Shown: positions 50,453 through 62,555, counted from the first letter of the stretch. The stretch is 64,000 nt of DNA from Mytilus californianus (GCF_021869535.1 NW_026262582.1:60028851-60092850); one strand, 5' to 3'. Notes: a model not told the origin generated them from the sequence alone. Numbers and translations are program-made.

Positions 50453-50961
50453 TTAGCTCCAGGTAAATGTTTGGAAGTTAAATAATAAATAAATGAATAT
50501 TCTAGGAAGCGGACGCTTGGAAGCAGGATTTTTTTCCGCAAGAACAGTTTGTTTTTCTCTCAATCTTTCAAAGAACGATAACTTGTTATGGAGACAAAGC
50601 TGCATGACTTTTTATTCGTACAGAAATGAACACAAAATATGTAGGTTTTTAATTAATAAAAACTTGACGCCAAAAACTCAACCTTTATCAAAGGATAGAA
50701 TTCAAATAAGTACTTGAGCTCTTTTGGTCAATGATGATGTCAATTGTTTTAGAAGTTATGTTTACATAATTATGCTCCGGCAGATGAGCATTAAGGTTTA
50801 CCTTTTGGCGTTCTTATTTATGTCATTACTATATAACTTTTAAATAAGATAAAACTAAGTCTACCAGAATAACCAGTTCTTGTGGAAACAAAATCCTCTA
50901 TTTGTTATTTTGTTTTACTTCCAAACATTTAATCGTCTGTGCCGTAAGTCAGTTTTGGTTG

Positions 50962-50992
<31 letters not shown>

Positions 50993-51001
50993 TTGTTGTT
51001 T

Positions 51002-51011
<10 letters not shown>

Positions 51012-51032
<21 letters not shown>

Positions 51033-51033
51033 G
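51012..51033. repeat. Poly-G tract, 22 bases, after T-rich run
   Basis: A 22-G run directly follows a run of T (50999-51011) within one unit of the tandem array. Other units have shorter G-rich stretches at the same place, for example 48504-48520. Confidence 0.9.
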
Positions 51034-51418
51034 AGGTGGTGGAAGGGGTAGGTTGGTTTGGAGGAGGGTGTTATCAATTTTGACGCAAATAGTTATTTAT
51101 TGAAGTAAAGATGCATGATTTTGCTTCGTGTAGATATTTGGAAGTTAGAAAAAATAACAAATATTCGGGAAGAGAGTCGCTGGAAAGTAGAGCTTGTGTT
51201 CCGCAAGAATGTTTTTTTCTTCTTCAATAATTGCGAAGGACGATTACTTGTTTTTTGAGACAAATTTGCATGACTTTTTATTTACACAGAAATGAAAACA
51301 AAATGTGTAGGTGTTTTATAACTTAGAACTTGGCGCCAGAAACTAAACCTTTATAAACTCGGACTGAGTTTAAAATAGCACTTGACTCTTTTCGATATAA
51401 TGAAATAATAAAACACAG

Positions 51419-52039
51419 TTAAGATGGCTGGGGCGTCTTAATTAAAATCCATATATTTTTTTAATAATTTGTCAAAATGGAGTTTTTTACATGCTTTTTT
51501 CAAAAATATAATAAAAAGTATTGGTCACCGGACTTTTTTTCCCGCTACAGGTTATGCAAAATTGCAAGATTTTGTATAGATTATGCATGGAAAATCCAAT
51601 TTTGTGTGATAAAAAGAAAACTACCAGATAGAATTTTAAGATAAAATGTGAGAAGATAGCTCTTATAACATACTTTCAGATAAGAAAAAGAAAAAATGGG
51701 GTCACCGAACTTGTTTTTTTGCTACATAGTAAAATTGGTAAAATCACAACACTTTCTATTATAAAATTACTGTATCTGAGTTTTCTCCCCTACTCTTTGA
51801 GTTATCTTCCCTTACTTAGCAAAGTTGAAAAAAAATGAATCAAGCACAAATATGGTGATTTTTTTAGATATTACAGCTGCAAATATGATAAAACACATAA
51901 TTTTCTATATTTACATCAAAAGTCTTACACATGAATTACATTCTACACTCAAAATTTGCACACTTCATTAAAGATATAGACCGACTGTTATCTGCTTCTT
52001 CAAAATCCAAGATGGAGGAAGACACCCGAGCCACCTTAA
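51419..52039. mobile_element. TTAA-bounded MITE, third copy
   Basis: TTAA at 51419-51422 is followed by GATGGCTGGGGCGTCTT. The other end inverts as GGTGGCTCGGGTGTCTT before TTAA at 52036-52039. The interior follows the elements at 26660 and 41069 block by block but is more diverged from them than they are from each other. It splits a unit of the tandem array. Confidence 0.75.
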
Positions 52040-53519
52040 ACAGTTAACTTCAATGTTCTTACGTTTGTACTGTATGTCGGTTTTGTTTTGCTCAATGATG
52101 ACGCCAATGGTTGAAGTAGTAATGCTTACATATTTTGCTCCGGTTTGGAAGTTAAACAAAAAAAAATAACAAATATTTGGGAAGAGGATAGCTTGGCAAG
52201 AGGAATGTTGTTCGCAAGAACTTTTTTTTCAATCATCACGAAGAACAATTATTTGTTTTTCAGACAAAGCTTTATGAGTTATTGAAAAAAAAATGCTAGA
52301 TATTTTAATCACTAAGTTCTAGACGCTAGACAACCTTGAGTTTTTTTTGTTTTTTTTTATTGTACACTTAGTTTTATCTTATTTATTGACATAACAAAAT
52401 ACCACCAAATGGTAAACTTTGTGTTTAAACGTTTGTACCGTACGTCAGTTTTTTTTTCAATAATGACTCAAATAGTTTTTAAAAAAATATTGTTTACACG
52501 ATTATGCTCCCGTGGATATTTTGAAGATAAAAATAATAACAAATATTCGAGGAGAAGGTCGCTTGGCAGCAGTTTTTTTCCCGCAAGAATTGTTTTGTTT
52601 GCGCTCATTGCAAAGAACGATTATTTGTTTCTTTTTTTTATTTTTAAGCTGTGTAAATTAAAATGAAAAAAAAAACCTGTTAAAGATTGGTTATCACTAC
52701 ATGTAAGAACAAGACGCTAGACACTCAATCTTTAATGGTAAACTTCAATATTTGAACATCTGTACTGTATGAAATTTGTCTTGTTTTTGTCAATAATGTC
52801 GCAAATACATTTATAAAAACAGGCGAATAGTTTACATGAATTTTCTCTGGAACGCATCTCGAGCAGATGTTTGTAATGTAGATAAATAACAAAATATGGT
52901 AAGTAATGATTAAGTTCTAAACAGATTGGTTGATTTTTCTTGCTTGTTCAGTACGAGAACAATTAAACAATACATGCAATTGGAAGGTTATGTAAGATAG
53001 AGGTCGACCGGGAAGAAGGGCAAGAGTTTTGGACTTGGGTCATGTTGAACTTGGGCAGAATTTTGCCTTGCAACAGGGCACATGCAATCCCCTCAGAAAG
53101 ATGGTAAAGGGTTCTGTAACATTCAGAGAGCGTAGCACAATGCACAAGGCATCGGAATTTACAAGTCCATTCTGACTGGACGTGGCTGCGAATTTATACA
53201 TCCTGTACAGCAAAACAAACGCCCGACTTGGGCAGGGGTTTAACTGCCGCTCGGAAGCAAACTGCTAGATGATTAGATTGATATACCCCAGTCAACACTT
53301 GGATTCTTTCTAGACAGACATTCGCAATTTTCATAAATATGTTGCCTGTTCATTAGTTCCAATTTCAGTGATATATTTTGAGGTTATTTCAATTTTATAT
53401 TCACTTTTATATAGTATCTTCAAATAACAATTCATTACATGAGTATTGTGTTCACAAGTATCAAAGAGGGTCGTTATACAACCATTACATATAATAGTTA
53501 CACAACGTTCCCCCAAAAA

Positions 53520-53725
53520 AATATTAAACAAGAAGATCTGGTATGTTTGCCAATGAGACAATTGTCCACCAGAGATCAACAGACGTAGATGTTAGCAACC
53601 ATTATATGTCACCTTAAAGCCTTCAACAATAAGCTAAACCCCTACTGCATAGCAAGCTATACAAGCCTCCGACATGACAAATGTCAAGCTTATATCTAAT
53701 AGCGTAATAAAAGTGAGGCAAAAGA
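53520..53725 (+). repeat. Mussel dispersed repeat
   Basis: 'aagatctggtatgtttgcc', 'aatgagacaattgtccacc', 'cagagatcaacagacgtaga' and 'gcatagcaagctatacaag' give the standard order for this family. It is followed by 'aagatatcaaagggtcattc', a piece of a related repeat. Confidence 0.75.
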
Positions 53726-53729
53726 TATC

Positions 53730-55870
53730 AAAGGGTCATTCAAACTCATAATAATAATAAAAAAAACACCAAATGAATGATATCTACTTAAGGAGAATAA
53801 ACCTATATTTGTTAATATTTGCAAGCCTATTATACTCAAATGAACACAAAATTACCGTTTTATTTTTGTAATAAGCTTAACAGTCAAAGCACTGATTTTA
53901 TTTAAACAAAGGCTTCTTTATGAATGAGTGAAGAGCAACGTTTCTACACATCCAAAAGTATAAACCTATATACTTTCTGGTACATTTGCTTTATCTTAAC
54001 TGAAACCCCAAGAGTTGTTTGGGGTAAAGAAATATGGTCATCCCTGGACTTCTGCTTTTAACAGTAAAATTCTTCTTGCTAAACTTGCAATCGGGTTGGT
54101 TGTGCATGACGTATAAATACACAGCCACGTCCGTTACTATGTTCTGCGGAAGTTTGAACGCTCACAAATACGTATAAACCCACAAGGATTTATAGTTCGG
54201 AGATGTGTTAATATATACATCCTTGAAACCCATGAAATTCTCATATATCTATTCTAAAACAAGAGACTGTAATTCAGTGGATGTCTTTGATTACCGTACG
54301 TCTATCATATCCTGATGCATCAAAAGGCACATGTGATTTGCTCATAGTTGAAGACCGCAATTGTTCATACCCTTGACATTTGTTTTTGTTGAATACTTGT
54401 ATCATTGACAAGTATACCACATATTCTAATTGTAATATCAACTTTTTTCTTTCTTGCAGCTGTAACTATAGTAATACAGGATATGTTACAAGAGTTTATA
54501 GATATATAAGTCGACTGTTTCACAGACCGAACTTCCAATAGCGTAAAATGTAGAACATGTTTTTTGTTAACATAATTCTAACAAAATTTTTAATCGTCAT
54601 GTGAGGTACCCCAGTACCACCCGCTTGATAAAGCAACACAACAACACATTCGCAAGAACATCAAAACTGTAGGTTCCTAGTGGTAAAGTTGAGGTCATCC
54701 CTTCGAAAACCAACTTGATTTTATTGACGTTAAGGAATATCGGTGCCAATAATGACCACAACCCCTCAAGCCCAATGGCCAATCAATCCGACGACAGATG
54801 AAATAGAGGGTCTGGATGGGGTTTACAAAGTAGAGATTAATTAGTAAAAAGTGCTGAATAAAAGGCACAAAAAAAAGAATAAAGAAATGTAGGCAAAACA
54901 ATTATTTGTTTATCAGATACTCATGATGGAACTATTGACCCGAGATCACAAGTTTAACTTATATATAAGAAGATGTATTCCTTATTTTTTGGATATTAAT
55001 ATTTCATAATTTTCTTTCGTAAAGAATCATGTTGCATTATATTTGCATTTATCATTTAGTCGAATAGCCATTATGATTAAAGGGCGACAATAAAAGGAGT
55101 TTTGAAAGCCCACTTATGGATTTAAAAGATCAACAAAAACCCTTAAACATCAAGATTGTCTAAAAGATAAAAACTTATAAACTTGTATTAAGTAAAATAA
55201 TCAAATTCAGTGTATATAAAATGCCAATCCCAAAATACCATTTTTACTGTATGTGTCATGTATTTCTGATGTAGAATAATAATGAATATACGAAAAAATG
55301 AAGATTTTGGAATAAAAATAAGAAATAATTTATCAAAAGTATTGTTTTGATAAATTTATGATACAGGTAAAAGATGCAGACGGGTTTATGTCGCACAGAA
55401 AAAACAGGTGTTGTCATTCCGTTTGTTGATATTGAGTTAAATTCCACTATGCTGCTTTCGTTGTGCGATTCATGTATACTGTCGAATAATGATACAATAC
55501 TTTCATTTTCACCGTAGGGGCGATTAGTTTCTATTGTATATGTGGTGCATTTACAGTAGGAATCTTATTCATTTTCAACAAATAGGTCTTAATTTAGCCA
55601 ACTCGTTCACAAACTAAATTATGTCAGGAGGAATTGATGATGCTTATTTTGTGATTAAAAATTAACAAATTACAAAAATGAATTCCGTGAAAACAATTGT
55701 TTTTTATTATAAAAATATTCAATCCTATTTTTTTAATAATTCGTCCGAATATATGTGTAGAGTAAAATGTATCCATTCTAATGACATTCCATCATTGAAT
55801 ACACACACCTTGGACAGTTACGCACATCTACGACCACCGAAAACTTTGTTTACGTTATCGGTGTCAGTCT
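53730..55870. other. No supported gene
   Basis: AT-rich sequence. Open frames here are short (the longest is 68 codons at 54695-54901) and have no recognisable motif. I see no clear repeat. Confidence 0.4.
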
Positions 55871-55883
55871 ATATCTAGGGTAC

Positions 55884-56012
55884 AGTAGCCCTTTTCACAA
55901 AAAATCTTAAGTGTAAAATTAATCTTACGATAAAAATATTTAGTTGAATTGTTAAGAAATATTTTAGACTTACGATAAATTTTACACTTAAGATTTTTTG
56001 TGAAAAGGGCTC
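55884..56012. mobile_element. Foldback / palindromic MITE
   Basis: The left arm 'agcccttttcacaaaaaatc' then 'ttaagtgtaaaatt.atcttacgataaa' is repeated in inverse from about 55960 to 56012. The two roughly 55-bp arms are almost perfectly complementary, with a small loop. A diverged relative lies at about 56697-56830, followed by the same flank ('cctgtacatcacat' and 'aatgaatgcatctt' at 56011 and 56825), so the region itself was once duplicated. Confidence 0.75.
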
Positions 56013-56154
56013 CTGTACATCACATAATAATAAAACGTCATTAATGAATGCATCTTAGATAATAAAGAGCGTCCAAACAACGATCTACATTTTACGCTTG
56101 AGTGACTGGTTACATTTTAAGTTTATGTTGATATCTAAGGAGCTATACATCACG

Positions 56155-56508
56155 AACCGCCTCAGTGGTCTCTTTGTAGCGTGTTCGCCTCGAGTGCGGG
56201 AGGTTGTGGGTTCGAACCGCGGCCGGGTCAAACCAAAGACTTTAAAAATTGGTATTTGTTACTTCTCCGCTAAGCACGCGGTATTAAGGAGTAAGAGCAA
56301 AGAATGGTTGGCTCGGAGTCAGAATAATGTGTCCGTGTAAGGTGACATGTCTTCCTGCGGACTGTTACCTTGTGAACTAGCACGTTTAATATCCAGCTTA
56401 GCGTGTCGGTCTAGTACAAAGCAGGGTAAATATTCATATTACATTAACATGTTCTCGTCTTGAAAATGAATATTTGCCGGTGGACGTTAAGCAGCCATAC
56501 ATCATCAT
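56155..56508 (+). mobile_element. tRNA-derived SINE with perfect 12-bp TSD
   Basis: Head: 'cctcagtggtctctttgtag' is the box A region and GGTTCGAACC at 56209-56218 is a perfect box B, in a tRNA-like arrangement followed by 'gcggccgggtcaaacc'. Then comes a unique body of about 230 bp and a tail 'gaatatttgccggtggacgt' with a CAT repeat end. CTATACATCACG occurs at 56143-56154 and again at 56509-56520, a perfect 12-bp target-site duplication. It is the youngest-looking mobile element in the window. The tail block is shared with the truncated copy at 2935-3060, implying a LINE partner that recognises it. Confidence 0.88.
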
Positions 56509-57364
56509 CTATACATCACGTATCGATGCGACTTCATCAGTGCGTATATCTTGGACATAAAAAGAATACGCAATTTTGAAATTACCATGACATATTGAGT
56601 ACACAATGTAAATGTAAAACGCATACCAGTCGACTGGCATATATGTCCGGCCCAAAAACATCTATGATACGAGCCCCTGTAGCAGGACATGCATTCCAAG
56701 TTTACGATCAAACTTTCGATAAAATTCTACTTACGATTGTTTATGAAACAGTCAAAAACTTAAGATTTGATGTACGACTGACGTAAGATCTGAAATTGTC
56801 GTACAACTTTTTGTGAAACGATCGCCTGTACATCACATACTTATGAAAGGTAATTAATCATGGATGCATCTTGGATAATAAAAAGCGTTCACACAAAGTA
56901 ACAATTTCTAAACATCATATACAATTGGTGTTTTGTTAGATAAAATATTAGTCCTATATTTAAGAATCATAACATACATAGGAAACTTGTTCAATTCTAC
57001 TATATAAGAAACAGTTGGGGACAGTTTTGCCAACCTTAGAAATGTAGCGACAAAAGTTGTTAGGAATTATCTCTATCTCTTTACCTCGATTGAAACCCCA
57101 CATTTCTGAAACCTAATTAAGAACAGATGCTGATGTTGAAGTGTTGCCTTTTGTATCGTTAGCAATGGCGGATCCAGAAATGCTCATAAGGGTCCCGCTT
57201 AGTCATGCTTTAGTAATTCCCTAACCAATCAACCAAATTTTTCCCACAAATCTCTGGTTAGATTGATTTCTTCTTTATATACTATATCCTATGTCTACTT
57301 TTATTCATATAAATGGCCATTGGTTTTCATACCTTTATGTTTATAACACATGATATAATTCCTC

Positions 57365-57680
57365 ATTTTAGCATGTGTAGGAAAAAACACTCCCCAGCTG
57401 TGTGGATGGTGTTATATCAGTGTAATTAGTGTTTTATTCTCAGCCTGTAAATAAGATACATGTGTGTGTCAAAACCTGTTGTCTAATTCTAAGAAGCGTA
57501 GAAATTTTATATATTGTAAATAACACTTTATTTATATTGTGTAATGTAGTGTATCCATGTATTTTACTAGTCTCTTATTCTTCTGTCTAGAATGGCTCTT
57601 ATTTTACAATTTATAAATATATATTGTACTTGTTGAGAGATGAGAGACTTTAATCAAACATAAATTGAATTGAATTGATA
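57365..57680 (+). mobile_element. Probable LINE 3' end with (TTGAA)n tail
   Basis: A block with 'caaaacctgttgtctaattc', 'gaatggctcttattttac' and 'agagacttta', followed by ATTGAATTGAATTGA, resembles the 3' UTR and terminal microsatellite of a non-LTR retrotransposon. No coding part or clear target duplication is seen, so it would be 5'-truncated. Confidence 0.4.
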
Positions 57681-58019
57681 TACTAGTTCCAAAAATTGAT
57701 TCAACATTTTGTTATACATGCACGTGTAAATAAACTACATGTAGCAGCAGCAAGAAAGAGATTCATCCTGAATATGCATGTACTATTTGCTACTGGACGG
57801 TTATTGGAAAAGGATCAATCTTGCTTATTATTTTCATTACTATCATTATCATCATTATTAAACCGAAACATAACTTCAATAAGTTTGCCAACGTCAATCT
57901 ACGTTTTTAGTTAACGTTTAAGCATATTCTATCATAACGAATGGACCATTTTAGTTTAATAGCTCAGTGTTTGTTTTAAAATTATAAAGAATAATATTGG
58001 TTTTACCAACATATTAAGC

Positions 58020-58050
58020 AATAATAATAATAATGATTATAATAATAATA

Positions 58051-58088
<38 letters not shown>
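58020..58088. repeat. (AAT)n/(ATT)n inverted microsatellite
   Basis: An AAT/ATA-rich run is followed directly by an ATT run, so the array is self-complementary and can form a hairpin. Confidence 0.85.
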
Positions 58089-58090
<2 letters not shown>

Positions 58091-58799
58091 AATTAAAAAT
58101 TGTGTGAACAAATAGATTTAATAGTTCAATAACCAAATAATAATAAATAATAATTCAAATAGATAAACGGAGGAATAAATGAATTGGCACTGATATAATT
58201 GTAATTTTGAAGAAAACAAAACATTATTAGACATGCATGTCGATTTTACCTTATAATTTAGTACATGTATTGTATACTTACAAAATATAAAAGCACTGAA
58301 TGTTTGTCTGTCAAGTCTTCCAAATGTGAATATTTACTTCTTCAAAACAATAGGGGTCTTTTGACTAACACCAATCCTGAAATACGTCCCGATATTTTTA
58401 TATATTAAGAAATGTGTTAATGATTTTTGCGCTTGTTTTGTTTTGCAGTTAATTGTGAGCAAATCGAAAAGAAAGTGGGTTTCGAAGTTGTATTTCACAG
58501 TTTGTTAAATAACATAAAAGAATGTGCAGATATTTGATATATATAATTCAACCATTGGATATTGGTGAACATGACAAACTATATTTTCACACATTTGGTA
58601 TAAAAGAAATTAATAAATAAACGAATGCCACATGTCTATGCACGGGAGTATACATTATTGACGTTTTATCTAGTTACAGTGTATATAGGAGAAACAGTAA
58701 TATATATATACACATACATGTAGGCTGTATTCCAAAAGCAACACAGCTTATAGGTATCATCAGCTCAGTAGTCAGTACTTCGGTACTGACATGATTTAT

Positions 58800-59045
58800 A
58801 ACAAACTTTTCTAAAATTGTCCGTTTATAAATTTTGAAACTAAGTTTTCAACTCCCTCAGGCAAAGTTGACCTTAGGTGAATTTGGCTATTTGTTTTAGG
58901 TATTTTTGTCATATAGCTCTTCAACCGTTTCGGTACTTATACATCCCTCGGATTTTAAATGTTTGGCATTGAGCGTTCCTGATGAAGGTAAATCCAGAAA
59001 AGCGCTTGTGACGCATGAAATTATTAAACGTGTTGTTTTCAATTT
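58800..59045 (+). repeat. Mussel dispersed repeat, CTGATGA..GAAA family
   Basis: 'tctaaaattgtccgtttata', 'aactccctcaggcaaagttg', 'ttaggtgaatttggctattt', 'gcgttcctgatgaagg', 'ccagaaaagcgcttgtgacg'. The same order is found at 28060-28290 and 42470-42715 in the GPCR duplication, so this is a third, independent copy of the family. Confidence 0.8.
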
Positions 59046-59180
59046 TTTATAGCTATCAAGTACAATTAATATTACATTAAATACAGTAAGCATCACATAG
59101 TACAACATAGAAACTTTTTAATACAATTCATACAATTTAAAACAAATCTAGGGGCATGATATTTATTTATATAATTTAAA

Positions 59181-59258
59181 AATCTTGAAGTATGATATAC
59201 ACATTCAACGATTACGAAAAAATCTTGAAGTATGATATACACATTCAACGATTACGAA
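59181..59258. repeat. Perfect 38-bp direct repeat, 40-bp period
   Basis: The 38-bp stretch beginning 'aatcttgaagtatgatatac' is present twice in succession without a mismatch. It is either very recent or an assembly artefact. Confidence 0.85.
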
Positions 59259-59364
59259 TTCTTTCGGCAATACATAAATACTTTCCAAAATCATTATCAA
59301 GTTCTTTAAAAAGATATCAAAAATAAGGGGCGAAAATAAAATGATGTAGACAAAGGAGGGATAA

Positions 59365-60005
59365 TACCATGTCGAGACCATAACAAACAAAACTGTTGAG
59401 ACCATAACAAACAAAATTGTTGAGACCATAACAGACACAATGTAGAGACCAAAACAAAACAAAAATGTCGAGACAATAACAAACAAAAATGTCGAGACCA
59501 TAACAAACAAAAATATCGGAACCATAACAAACGAAACTGTCGAGACCATAACAAACACAACTGTCGAGACCATAACAAACAAAACTGTCGAGACCATAAC
59601 AAACAAAAATGTTGAGACCATAACAAAACAAAAATGTCGAGACAATAACAAACAAAAATGTCGAGACCATAACAAAACAAAAATGTTGAGACCATAACAA
59701 ACAAAACGGTCGAGACAATAGCAAACAACAATATTCTGACCATAACAAAACAAAAATGTTGAGACCATAACAAAACAAATGTCGAGACCATAACAAAAGA
59801 AAAAGTGTCCAGACCATAACAGACACAAATGTTGAGACCATAAACTAAAATGTTGAGACCATAAACTAAAATGTCGAGACCATAACAGATACAAATGACA
59901 GGACCACAACAAAACAAAAATGACAAGACCATCACAATCAAAAATGTCGAGACCATAACAAAACAAAAATGTCGGGATCATATCAAAAGAAAATTTCGAG
60001 ACCAA
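59365..60005. repeat. 24-bp minisatellite
   Basis: About 25 units of 24-26 bp with consensus GTCGAGACCATAACAAACAA followed by AAAT. Three long minus-strand frames (266, 216 and 174 codons) are open across the array and read as repeats of 'CYGLDIFV' or 'LLWSRHF'. They have no signature other than the repeat period, so I do not annotate them as genes. The core 'CGAGACAATA.CAAACAA' is also the core of the 33-bp array at the start of the window. Confidence 0.9.
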
Positions 60006-60204
60006 AATAAAATAGAAATGAGACAGAAAGACTCAGGGCAAATTTGTGAATTAGTATAGATCTTATCAGGAACTCTTAACGTGTCTATTTATTAAAAGCA
60101 AATTGTTGGGTTTTCCTGCCATTAATATATGCATGTATGAGAATCTCTCTGAAATCTTTAATTTCCAAATATCTGGAATCCACATAATGTATGGATTCTT
60201 ACAA

Positions 60205-60395
60205 TATAAAAATAAGAAGATGTGGCATGATTGTCAACGAGACAACTCCCCACCAGAGACCAAATGACGAAGAAGTTAACATCTATAGGTCAACGTATGA
60301 GTAAAACCCATACCGCACAGCAAGCTACAAAAGGCCCCGAAATGACAAATGTAAAACAATTCAAACGAGAAAGCTAACGGACTCACTTAGTTTAC
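60205..60395 (+). repeat. Mussel dispersed repeat
   Basis: 'agaagatgtggcatgattgt', 'gacaactccccaccagagac', 'ataggtcaacgtatgagtaa', 'agcaagctacaaaaggcccc' and 'caattcaaacgagaaagc'. It is one of the better-preserved copies. Confidence 0.85.
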
Positions 60396-60659
60396 CTTTT
60401 TCATGACATTGTATATCACGGTTTTGTGACGTCAAACTCATTGACATTTTGCTCTCCCACTCGAAGAAAATCTTCATATTGACTAACAGCTGACATTTTA
60501 CAGTATCAATGAATAACACCTGTTAATTAATGCAATTTGGTACCTCTCATGCCGAGCTTTAACGTTTTTTCACTGCACTTAAGCAGACAGTAAAAGTGAT
60601 ATGACATTGAAATGCAACGTGTTGTATACATGAATAAGTTCATAAGGTATGATTATCAA

Positions 60660-60960
60660 AAAGAAAGCTATTATTATACATTAAAGACTAAAAGCAATTG
60701 CAGGTCAACGTACGGTATTCAACAATGAGCAACACCCTTAACGTATAGTAGATCATAAAAAAACATGAACGACCAACATGACCAAATGTGAAACAATTAA
60801 AAAAGAAAAACAAACGGTGTGACTTATACTATAACATTTAACTAAAATGTGTTGTGGCAGACAGCAACCATGCAACGAGAAGCAACACTGGATTACAAAC
60901 TCCTGTGTTTAGGACATGAGCATACAGCAACTGACGGTGTTTGCAATGGTCAATGTTTGA
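60660..60960 (+). repeat. Mussel dispersed repeat, degenerate
   Basis: 'gcaggtcaacgtacggtatt', 'caacaatgagcaacaccctt', 'acatgaccaaatgtgaaaca' and 'caactgacggtgtttgcaat'. This is the same family as 60205-60395 with more changes. Confidence 0.7.
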
Positions 60961-61610
60961 AAGTTAAGACATTTTCAAAATGTAGTATGTCAAACTTGGA
61001 ATACTAAATCAATAACTAAATATAAATCACACAACAGAATGGACTAGCAATAACTTAAGAAAAGAGATTATAAGCCTAACGCATTACGAAAACACAAATT
61101 TATACCTTCCAGTTCATACTATGATGGAAAACATCTGTAAGTCCATTCTGTACACAAATTAACAAGTTCAACTTACGTTAGCAGTTTTCATTGTAATAAA
61201 CATCCCACATGTTGTATTATTTGAAGTAGATGTAAACAGTTTATATTAAGAATGACCAAAGTCTAGTCCCCAAAATTACCTTAATTGCATATAACTATGT
61301 AAGTTTAGAGAGAGGGCATTTCTTCAGTTCTGTCAACATTTTGTTAATTTAATCTATAAACAAGTCGGATTGGATATATTGTAAATGTAGTTTGTTCATT
61401 TTGAATTCTACAAATCCTTAAGGATTGTTAGAGTATGTAGCCTACAAACAAAGTTAGTCTTCTCATAAAATAGCATAACATAGAATATTTGAAACGAAGT
61501 CCTTCACATGTTTTCTTCATTCTAAGATTTAAGACAATTTCAAATGTTAGAAAATTAGTTCTAGACATAATTTCATAGAAATTGATCCACTATACACCCA
61601 TTTTGGTGCG

Positions 61611-61735
61611 ATCTCGGGTACTCTGGAAGGGTAATCAGATCATGCTCCACATGTGGCTTCCGTCGTAACTTTTTCCGAGTCCAGTCCTGCGATGGCTGAA
61701 ATGTCTTAATGTAACGTTGCATGTTCCTGCTGTTA
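61611..61735. repeat. Mussel repeat, near-identical to 62590-62714
   Basis: A 125-bp block beginning 'gatctcgggtactctggaag' that recurs at 62590-62714 with essentially one change (gtaatcag against gtaagcag). The minus-strand frame 61573-61824 is derived from it. A more diverged relative is at 15470. Confidence 0.85.
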
Positions 61736-62349
61736 ACAATACGTGTATCATCTGTTATGTAATGGTTCAAGTATGCACTAGCAAACAGTAGCCGGAATAC
61801 TTTTTTTTTAAATCGCCGCATCACGAATTATCTTAAACAAGGAGGATTGGGACGGGAAGGATGCCCATACTAAAAGCGCCCATAAAAAAGGGACTAGATA
61901 CAATACACAAATTTTAATTCATGATCCGCAAAATTCAGACGATTTTTGGTAAACAAAAACTGCAGGTTTGTGTAATGTCAATAAAAAACGTCCATAGATG
62001 GACATTTTTTGTTCACCTAATAAGAACCTTCCCTTTATTTTGTCAATTTGTCGTGGATCTGTTGTTAAACATGATGCTATAGGAACTCCTTATCTCAGAA
62101 TCTTGGATCGTTTAGAAGTCGGTGTCATCCCATTTTTCTATAATTCAGTATGGATTCAAAACTACATTTGTGAACTATAAAATAAATACGGATACATTTA
62201 CAAAATAAACACAGAATGAAAACTGTTGACTGTTTCTTAATTAACGTAGATGAAAAAACTGTCAATATAGGTGCAATTTGGGTACCCTCACGTTAAACAA
62301 ATTTAGCAGTTTGTCAAGGTAACAAAATCCATCAATTTATCGGCGGTTA

Positions 62350-62555
62350 AAGGAGTAGGTACTATGGCGGTTTTATACGTAAACAGTTTATATAAAGGGG
62401 TATGTACTACGGCATTACTATACGCAAACAGCTTATATAAAAGCGTAGGTACTATGGCGGTTTTATACGTAAACAGTTTATATAAAGGAGTAGGTACTAC
62501 GGCGGTTCTAAACGTAAACAATTTATATAAAGAAGTAGGTACTACGGCATTACTA
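62350..62555. repeat. 45-bp minisatellite
   Basis: Four full units and one partial of 45 bp, with 'gtaggtactatggcggtttt' and 'aaacagtttatataaag'. A 45-bp period keeps the frame open on both strands (62303-62521 minus, 62364-62615 plus), giving 15-residue repeats; these are not treated as genes. Confidence 0.9.

Larger units (their letters stand above)
47755..52900. repeat. Diverged tandem array, about 8 units of 0.4-0.5 kb
   Basis: A shared block recurs: 'gaagaacgattacttgtttttg' (or near variants) followed by 'gacaaagctgcatgac', 'acagaaatgaaaacaaaatg' and 'acttgacgccagaaactcaacc'. It is found at 47782, 48190, 48689, 49060, 50574, 51240, 52246 and 52617. Between blocks a second shared part reads 'accgtatgtcagttttg', 'gttatagaagtaatg', 'attcgggaagagggtcgcttgg'. 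Undisturbed spacings are 371-499 bp; the larger spacings of 1514 and 1006 bp are explained mostly by mobile-element insertions. Units are heavily diverged and no frame is shared, so this is an old non-coding tandem repeat. Confidence 0.8.

Noticed and set aside
59205..60005. Minus-strand frames of 266, 216 and 174 codons resembling membrane proteins
   Set aside because: All three cross the 24-bp minisatellite in different frames; the hydrophobic pattern is the repeat translated.
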